A stretch of 10,039 bases of DNA from Proteobacteria bacterium UBA6920. GTDB taxonomy: Bacteria; Pseudomonadota; Gammaproteobacteria; SG8-11. Below the pieces are notes generated by a model. It ran no database searches, was not told the origin of the DNA, and saw only the letters and a list, made by a program, of their open reading frames with translations. A program made the translations under genes and the position numbers. The stretch's first letter is position 1; each line of letters begins with the position of its first letter. The DNA lies in contig DKAS01000236.1 of NCBI GenBank assembly GCA_002448875.1, positions 1 through 10,039 on the forward strand. The letters are read 5' to 3'. Of the stretch, positions 6,613-10,039 are shown in pieces.

Positions 6613-7226
6613 CCGCCACCACCTTTGCTGCGCTTGCCGCCGCAGTTGTAGACGGCGCTTTCGGTGACCACCGCGTTCAGCGGTACATCCCAAGGCTGCG
6701 CGTCCAGTGCCGCGACTTTCTGCAGTTCATGTGCCAGTCCCACCAGTTTGGGTTTGCGCCAGTGGCGCTGGCGCGCCAGATGGGCCAGGGTACGGTCGTA
6801 ATAGCCCGCGCCCATGCCCAGCCGGTTGCCGCTGTCATCAAATGCCACCAGCGGCATCAGGATGAGATCCAGCTGCCGGCCGTTGCGCAGCTGCCGGCGC
6901 CCGCTGCGCGGCTCGCCAATGGCGAAGCGGTTGTGGCGCAGACGGCTGCCGGCATGGTAAGGGGCGAACATCATGGCACGGGCATAAGGGCCGCTGAGCA
7001 CCGGCAGGTAACAGTGTTTGCCGCTTTGCCAGAGGGCGCGGACGATGTGCCGCGGGTCGATCTCCCCGTCGCGGGACAAGTACACGGCGACATGGCGCGC
7101 CGCGCGGTAATAGCCGGTGCGCAGCACATTGGCGCGCAAGCCGCGCGCATGCGCGCGCTGCGCGGCACGCGACAAAACGCGGCGCCGCGCGCGCATTTGT
7201 TTGCGAAGATCGGCGGAGGAAGTCAT
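6609..7226 (-). CDS. ygfA: 5-formyltetrahydrofolate cyclo-ligase
   Basis: Converts 5-formyl-THF to 5,10-methenyl-THF with ATP (EC 6.3.3.2; also named fau or MTHFS). It removes an inhibitory storage folate. 205 residues from the ATG at 7226 (MTSSADLRKQMRARRRVLS), whose basic helix belongs to the nucleotide-binding part. YLSRDGEIDPRHIV and the long signature LDLILMPLVAFDDSGNRLGMGAGYYDRTL follow, with the Gly-rich GMGAGYYDR loop. The C-terminal VAALDAQPWDVPLNAVVTE is also conserved. The frame is open up to 7289, but a longer start would overlap the 3' end of the 6S RNA and lacks family conservation. The C-terminus ends in a Lys/Gly-rich tail (GGKRSKGGGG). As in E. coli it lies directly downstream of 6S RNA and is probably cotranscribed with it. 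Confidence 0.95.
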   Translation of the reverse strand: MTSSADLRKQMRARRRVLSRAAQRAHARGLRANVLRTGYYRAARHVAVYLSRDGEIDPRHIVRALWQSGKHCYLPVLSGPYARAMMFAPYHAGSRLRHNRFAIGEPRSGRRQLRNGRQLDLILMPLVAFDDSGNRLGMGAGYYDRTLAHLARQRHWRKPKLVGLAHELQKVAALDAQPWDVPLNAVVTESAVYNCGGKRSKGGGG

Positions 7227-7276
7227 GTACCGGAGTGTAACGGGATGAAAATGCTTGCGTGCAAAAGAATTTAAGA

Positions 7277-7463
7277 GGCGCCCCCGCACGTGCCGCTGGG
7301 CCTATTCGCTCTGAACCTAAATGGTTCAGGTGGGAACAGTGGTCGATGCTTCAGGCTTTCCGACGAATCGGACGTGCTCACCGCATCATGCGCATAGTCC
7401 CCGGTCTATTTACTAAGGCTCAAGAGAATCTAAGGCCCGGGCGAACACGGCAGGTAGCGCCAA
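7277..7463 (-). ncRNA. ssrS: 6S RNA
   Basis: 6S RNA binds the sigma70 holoenzyme by imitating an open promoter and damps sigma70 transcription in stationary phase. The terminal stem closes with GGCGC (7461-7457) against GCGCC (7281-7277), giving about 185 nt versus 184 in E. coli. A long inner stem pairs 7448-7434 (GTGTTCGCCCGGGCC) with 7302-7290 (GGCCCAGCGGCAC), with small bulges. GGTGAGCA at 7382-7375, the following CCG-rich segment and AAGCCT match the E. coli GGUGAGCAUGCUCGG...AAGCCU block. CTGAACC/GGTTCAG at 7329-7323 and 7317-7311 form the small hairpin corresponding to E. coli CUUGAACC-AAGG-GUUCAAG. The position between zapA and ygfA is the conserved one. Ends are good to a few bases. 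Confidence 0.93.
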
Positions 7464-7484
7464 ACTTTTTAAACTGCTGGTGCC

Positions 7485-7493
7485 ATCATAACA
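7485..7493 (-). promoter_or_regulatory. Probable 6S RNA promoter (extended -10)
   Basis: Minus-strand TGTTATGAT is an extended -10 (TGn plus TATGAT, one mismatch to TATAAT). It predicts a start near 7478, about 15 nt before the mature 5' end. This resembles the short precursor that E. coli trims from its proximal ssrS promoter. No good -35 is present. An alternative pair, TTGTTA and TAAAAA with 17 bp, would start right at the mature end. Confidence 0.45.
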
Positions 7494-7651
7494 AATTACG
7501 AAGCAAACGCATGTAAAATTTTCTTATAGCGTTAGATGGGCCCGCCGACGCCGGGGTTTTTCTCCGCGCGCATCGTGGGCTCGCCGAATGTAACGGCAAC
7601 ATTGTTACAAACTGAAGTATTGACAGCGGGAAAGTCAAGAATTGTGGCGGG

Positions 7652-7966
7652 TTATAATTCGATCTGACCGTTACGCAACAGGGCGGTCTGGACTTTGTCG
7701 CGCAACTGGCGTATGCGCTGATGCAGGGTTTCGTTTTCGCTGACGCTGTCGATGCGCACCTGCAGCAATTCGTGGGCCAGATTCAGGGCGGCCATGATGG
7801 CGATGCGGTCGCTGCCGAAAACGCGGCGTGAGTCACGGATTTCGCGCATTTTTCCGTCCAGCAGTTTGGCCGCCGAACGCAGGCTGTCCTGCTGGTTGTC
7901 GGGGCAGGCGACCTGAAATTCCTTGTCGAGGATCTTGACCGCTACGGGTACGACGTCTTCGTTCAT
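7652..7966 (-). CDS. zapA: Cell division protein ZapA
   Basis: FtsZ-binding protein that bundles protofilaments and stabilises the Z-ring. 104 residues, close to the 109 of E. coli. The N-terminal beta region (VAVKILDKEFQVACPDNQQDSLRSAAKLLDGKMREIR) is the ZapA head domain. The middle IAIMAALNLAHELL is the conserved core helix, and the C-terminal part forms the heptad-rich dimer/tetramer coiled coil. Its ATG overlaps the stop of the ZapB-like gene as ATGA, with GGAG 8 nt upstream, so the two are translationally coupled. 6S RNA lies about 190 bp downstream on the same strand. Confidence 0.96.
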   Translation of the reverse strand: MNEDVVPVAVKILDKEFQVACPDNQQDSLRSAAKLLDGKMREIRDSRRVFGSDRIAIMAALNLAHELLQVRIDSVSENETLHQRIRQLRDKVQTALLRNGQIEL

Positions 7967-8181
7967 GCGTCAGTCTCCATAGTGCGCAGCCGGCCGATGA
8001 TGGATTCCACCTTGCTGCGTGCCTGTTCGTTCTTTTCGATCAGTCTGGCCCGTTCCGCCACCAGGGCGGATTGGCGCTGTCGCAGCAGGGCGTTTTCATT
8101 GGCGAGCAGGTCGCACATTTTGATTAGCTGATCCACCTGGGTTTCCAGGCGGTCGATTTCGGTATCGCGCGGTCTGCTCAT
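7963..8181 (-). CDS. ZapB-like coiled-coil protein (TIGR02449 type)
   Basis: 72 residues, almost wholly coiled coil: from about residue 8 to 66 the sequence is heptad-rich and highly charged (IDRLETQVDQLIKMCDLLANENALLRQRQ, then a second helix rich in Arg/Glu). It matches in form the short protein that precedes zapA in Pseudomonas and relatives and is called TIGR02449 or ZapB-like. By analogy with ZapB it would work with ZapA at the Z-ring; the coupling to zapA supports this. True orthology to E. coli ZapB is not shown. The start at 8181 is the only sensible one, yet no Shine-Dalgarno precedes it and a strong promoter ends 8 nt upstream. Confidence 0.9.
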   Translation of the reverse strand: MSRPRDTEIDRLETQVDQLIKMCDLLANENALLRQRQSALVAERARLIEKNEQARSKVESIIGRLRTMETDA

Positions 8182-8189
8182 AAGACGGA

Positions 8190-8218
8190 ACTATAGAAGC
8201 CCCTTTCGGCAGGGTCAA
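8190..8218 (-). promoter_or_regulatory. Sigma70 promoter of the ZapB-like/zapA operon
   Basis: On the minus strand, TTGACC (8218-8213), a 17-bp spacer and TATAGT (8195-8190) match the sigma70 consensus at five of six (-35) and five of six (-10) positions. The predicted transcription start, 6-8 nt after the -10, is at 8182-8184, immediately before the ATG at 8181. Confidence 0.65.
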
Positions 8219-8228
8219 TGGGGGATCA

Positions 8229-8248
8229 GGTTTTTGTTTAGAAAAACC
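8229..8248. repeat. Small inverted repeat between divergent promoters
   Basis: GGTTTTT and AAAAACC (7 bp each) flank a 6-nt loop in the gap between the ZapB-like gene and ygfB. It overlaps the -35 of a possible ygfB promoter. It could be an operator, a hairpin or chance in AT-rich DNA. Confidence 0.4.
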
Positions 8249-8263
8249 GGTTAAGGCTATGAT
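8234..8263 (+). promoter_or_regulatory. Candidate distal promoter for ygfB-pepP
   Basis: TTGTTT (8234-8239), an 18-bp spacer and TATGAT (8258-8263) would start transcription near 8270. The leader would be about 107 nt, GC-rich and able to fold (repeated CCGG and GCCGG motifs at 8279-8320). Confidence 0.4.
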
Positions 8264-8330
8264 AATAATATGTAAATCGCCGGGGGAGGCATTTTTCCGG
8301 AGCGCCGGAGGCAAACGGCGGCGTGATCTA

Positions 8331-8336
8331 TATAAT
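8331..8336 (+). promoter_or_regulatory. Candidate proximal -10 for ygfB-pepP
   Basis: A perfect TATAAT lies 42 bp before the ygfB start. No -35-like hexamer occurs 16-18 bp upstream (GAGGCA at 17 bp), so it would need an activator or be a weak promoter. Start would fall near 8343. Confidence 0.35.
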
Positions 8337-8377
8337 AGGTGCCTGGCCGGCACGGCCCAAACCATGGAAAACAGGCA

Positions 8378-8929
8378 ATGACCATAGATTACGAAACCCT
8401 GGAGCGGGGCTTGATGCAGGCGGACGCCAGCTACGGCGCGGCCGAGTGTCAGGGACTGCTGACCGGTATTCTCTGCGCCCAGGGGCAAGCGGGGCTGGCC
8501 GCGTTCATCGACGGCACACTGGCCGCGGCCGGTCACGCACCGCAGGACTTGCGCAGTCTGCTTACCGAGTTGTTCAATACCACCTTACGCATGCTCAACG
8601 ATCCGCAGTGCGGCTATTATCCTTTGCTGCCGGGCGATGAGGCGCCGCTGGCCCTGCGGGTGCAGATGCTGGGCGAGTGGAGCCAGGGTTTGATCATGGG
8701 CTTGCGCCAGGCTGGCATCAGCACCTTCGATGCTCTGCCCGGCGACTGCCCGGAATTGCTGGAGGATGTGGCGGAAATCGCCGGTGCCGAGGCCTTTTCC
8801 CTGGAGGATCCGGAAGAGGACGAAAAGGCCTACACCGAATTGGTGGAGTTCGTGCATGCGGCGGCCATGTTGTTGTATGAGGAATTACAAGCCGGCGCTC
8901 CGGACGCCGGTGAGTCCACGGTACATTGA
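8378..8929 (+). CDS. ygfB: YgfB family protein (UPF0149)
   Basis: 183 residues from the ATG at 8378 (MTIDYETLERGLMQAD), near the roughly 190 of E. coli YgfB. It is a helical UPF0149 protein. Visible signatures are AECQGLLTGILCA near the N-terminus, MLGEWSQGLIMGLRQAG in the middle, and SLEDPEEDEKAYTELVEFVHAAAMLLYEEL near the end, the most conserved block. The biochemical function is not settled; in Pseudomonas a YgfB protein has been linked to control of beta-lactamase and stress genes. The frame is open 13 codons further upstream, but those codons look like leader sequence and the 8378 start fits the family. It leads an operon with pepP 36 bp downstream, probably continuing into ubiquinone genes as in related genomes. 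Confidence 0.95.
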   Translation: MTIDYETLERGLMQADASYGAAECQGLLTGILCAQGQAGLAAFIDGTLAAAGHAPQDLRSLLTELFNTTLRMLNDPQCGYYPLLPGDEAPLALRVQMLGEWSQGLIMGLRQAGISTFDALPGDCPELLEDVAEIAGAEAFSLEDPEEDEKAYTELVEFVHAAAMLLYEELQAGAPDAGESTVH

Positions 8930-8965
8930 TGGTCCACCGTTCCCGGGCGGGGACAAAGAGCGGCT

Positions 8966-10039
8966 ATGTCGAATAAAGAATTTTCGCGGCGGCGCAAGCG
9001 CCTGCTGCGTACCATGGGCAAGGGCGCCATTGCCATTTTGCCGGCGGCCCGCGCCGCCGTGCGCAATCGCGATTCCGAATATCTGTATCGGCCGGACAGC
9101 GATTTTTATTATCTCAGCGGCTTTCCCGAGCCCGAGGCGGTGGCGGTGCTGATCCCCGGCCGATCGCAGGGCGAGTTTGTGTTGTTCTGCCGCGAGAAGG
9201 ATCCAGTGGCCGAGATCTGGCATGGTCGTCGCGCCGGTCTGGAAGGCGCGCGCCGGCAGTTCGGCGCCGACGACGCGTTTCCGATCCAGGATATCGACGA
9301 CATTCTGCCGGGCATGCTGGAACATCGCGAGCGGGTGTACTACACCATGGGCAAGGACCAGGAATTCGACCTGCGGGTCGTGGCCTGGGTCAACGGCTTG
9401 CGCAGCAAGGCGCGCTCCGGCGTGCATACGCCGGGGGAATTCGTCGCCCTCGATCACATCCTGCACGACATGCGTCTGTACAAGAGCGCGGCGGAAGTGG
9501 CGCAGATGCGGTTTGCCGCGCGGGTGGCGGCCGCCGGCCATCGCCGCGCCATGCAGGCCTGCCAGCCGGGGATGAGCGAACATGCGGTGGAGGCGGAGCT
9601 CAGTTACACATTCCGCCAGCACGGTTGTCTGCATGCCTACAATCCCATCGTCGGCGGCGGCGACAATACCTGCATCCTGCACTATAACGAAAACAACCAG
9701 GTGCTGGCCGACGGCGATCTGCTGCTGATCGATGCCGGCGCCGAGCACCAGTATTACGCCTCCGATATCACCCGTACCTTCCCCGTCAACGGACGCTTCA
9801 GTCCCGCGCAGCGTGCCATTTATGACCTGGTGCTGGCGGCGCAGCTGGCGGCCATCGAACAGGTGCGGCCGGGCAGGCACTGGAACGATCCGCACGAGGC
9901 GGCGGTGAAGGTGCTGACCCAGGGGCTGGTGAAGCTGGGATTGCTCAAGGGTACGCCGGCACAGTTGATCAAGCGCGAGGCCTATCGGCGTTTTTACATG
10001 CACCGCACCGGTCACTGGCTGGGCATGGATGTGCATGAT
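8966..10039 (+). CDS. pepP: Xaa-Pro aminopeptidase, 3' partial
   Basis: Aminopeptidase P removes the N-terminal residue from peptides with proline in second place (EC 3.4.11.9) and uses a dinuclear Mn centre. The frame runs from ATG 8966 (AAAGAG ribosome site 7 nt upstream) to the window edge: 358 codons of about 440. The N-terminal domain (about 1-170) shows RNRDSEYLYRPDSDFYYLSGFPEPEAV, FCREKDPVAEIWHGRRAGLEGA and YYTMGKD. The pita-bread catalytic domain follows LYKSAAEVAQMRFAARVAAAGH. Metal ligands Asp256 (LLIDAGAEH) and Asp267 (ASDITRTFPVNG) keep the E. coli 11-residue spacing, and His350 lies in HRTGHWLGMDVHD. The two glutamate ligands lie beyond the edge. No sign of degeneration. It is cotranscribed with ygfB. 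Confidence 0.97.
   Translation, partial: MSNKEFSRRRKRLLRTMGKGAIAILPAARAAVRNRDSEYLYRPDSDFYYLSGFPEPEAVAVLIPGRSQGEFVLFCREKDPVAEIWHGRRAGLEGARRQFGADDAFPIQDIDDILPGMLEHRERVYYTMGKDQEFDLRVVAWVNGLRSKARSGVHTPGEFVALDHILHDMRLYKSAAEVAQMRFAARVAAAGHRRAMQACQPGMSEHAVEAELSYTFRQHGCLHAYNPIVGGGDNTCILHYNENNQVLADGDLLLIDAGAEHQYYASDITRTFPVNGRFSPAQRAIYDLVLAAQLAAIEQVRPGRHWNDPHEAAVKVLTQGLVKLGLLKGTPAQLIKREAYRRFYMHRTGHWLGMDVHD

Noticed and set aside
7259..7516. 85-codon plus-strand open frame in the zapA-ygfA gap
   Set aside because: It is antisense to the 6S RNA, has no ribosome site and no resemblance to a protein family.
7541..7561. GC stem (CCCG/CGGG) followed by five T on the plus strand
   Set aside because: The stem is only about 4 bp with a 7-nt loop, and no plus-strand transcript is expected there. 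On the minus strand it lacks a T-run.
7653..7658. Perfect plus-strand TATAAT with TTGACA upstream at 7620-7625
   Set aside because: The spacer is 27 bp, too long for sigma70, and no plus-strand gene follows. The TATAAT overlaps the zapA stop codon, so it is probably chance.
8885..10036. 383-codon open frame on the minus strand opposite pepP
   Set aside because: The pepP frame has all expected motifs and metal ligands. The antisense frame arises from high GC and shows no domain.

Overview
This is an ordinary-looking chromosomal stretch of a high-GC bacterium, almost certainly a gammaproteobacterium. The strongest sign is the block ygfA – 6S RNA – zapA – ZapB-like gene, divergent from ygfB – pepP, which is a known gammaproteobacterial neighbourhood. 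The RpiA, IlvA and PepP sequences also keep E. coli-like residue numbering. I cannot name the genus; an environmental lineage such as Chromatiales or relatives is a guess.

Layout. (1) Bases 1-1755 (+) hold the C-terminal half of an RND efflux permease that enters from the left edge. (2) Bases 1736-1957 are bounded by a perfect 14-bp inverted repeat and look like a small non-autonomous insertion (MITE-like). It supplies the last codons and the stop of the RND gene and carries a terminator-like hairpin. A short CCCGT tandem array follows. (3) On the minus strand, rpiA, a DUF2905 membrane protein and an unrecognised lipoprotein form a tight operon (3565 down to 1983). (4) The 256-bp gap between rpiA and ilvA is full of inverted repeats: an imperfect dyad, a 21-bp-arm hairpin and a 16-bp perfect palindrome lying over the probable ilvA promoter. 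(5) ilvA and a GNAT acetyltransferase run on the plus strand (3822-6073). (6) On the minus strand, convergent with these, lie the ZapB-like gene, zapA, 6S RNA, ygfA (5-formyltetrahydrofolate cyclo-ligase) and an EVE-domain protein (8181 down to 6142). The ZapB-like/zapA and ygfA/EVE pairs each share an ATGA stop/start overlap. (7) ygfB and pepP run on the plus strand from 8378 to the right edge, where pepP is cut off after its first three metal ligands.

How the genes relate. Most are core housekeeping genes: pentose phosphate pathway (rpiA), isoleucine synthesis (ilvA), folate salvage (ygfA), FtsZ-ring assembly (zapA and its coiled-coil partner), control of RNA polymerase in stationary phase (6S RNA) and proline-peptide turnover (pepP). 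I found no defence island, phage, CRISPR array or biosynthetic cluster. The points of interest are non-coding: the inverted-repeat-bounded insertion, the palindrome-rich rpiA/ilvA gap, a 6S RNA with a visible extended -10 promoter, and a promoter that would make the ZapB-like mRNA leaderless.
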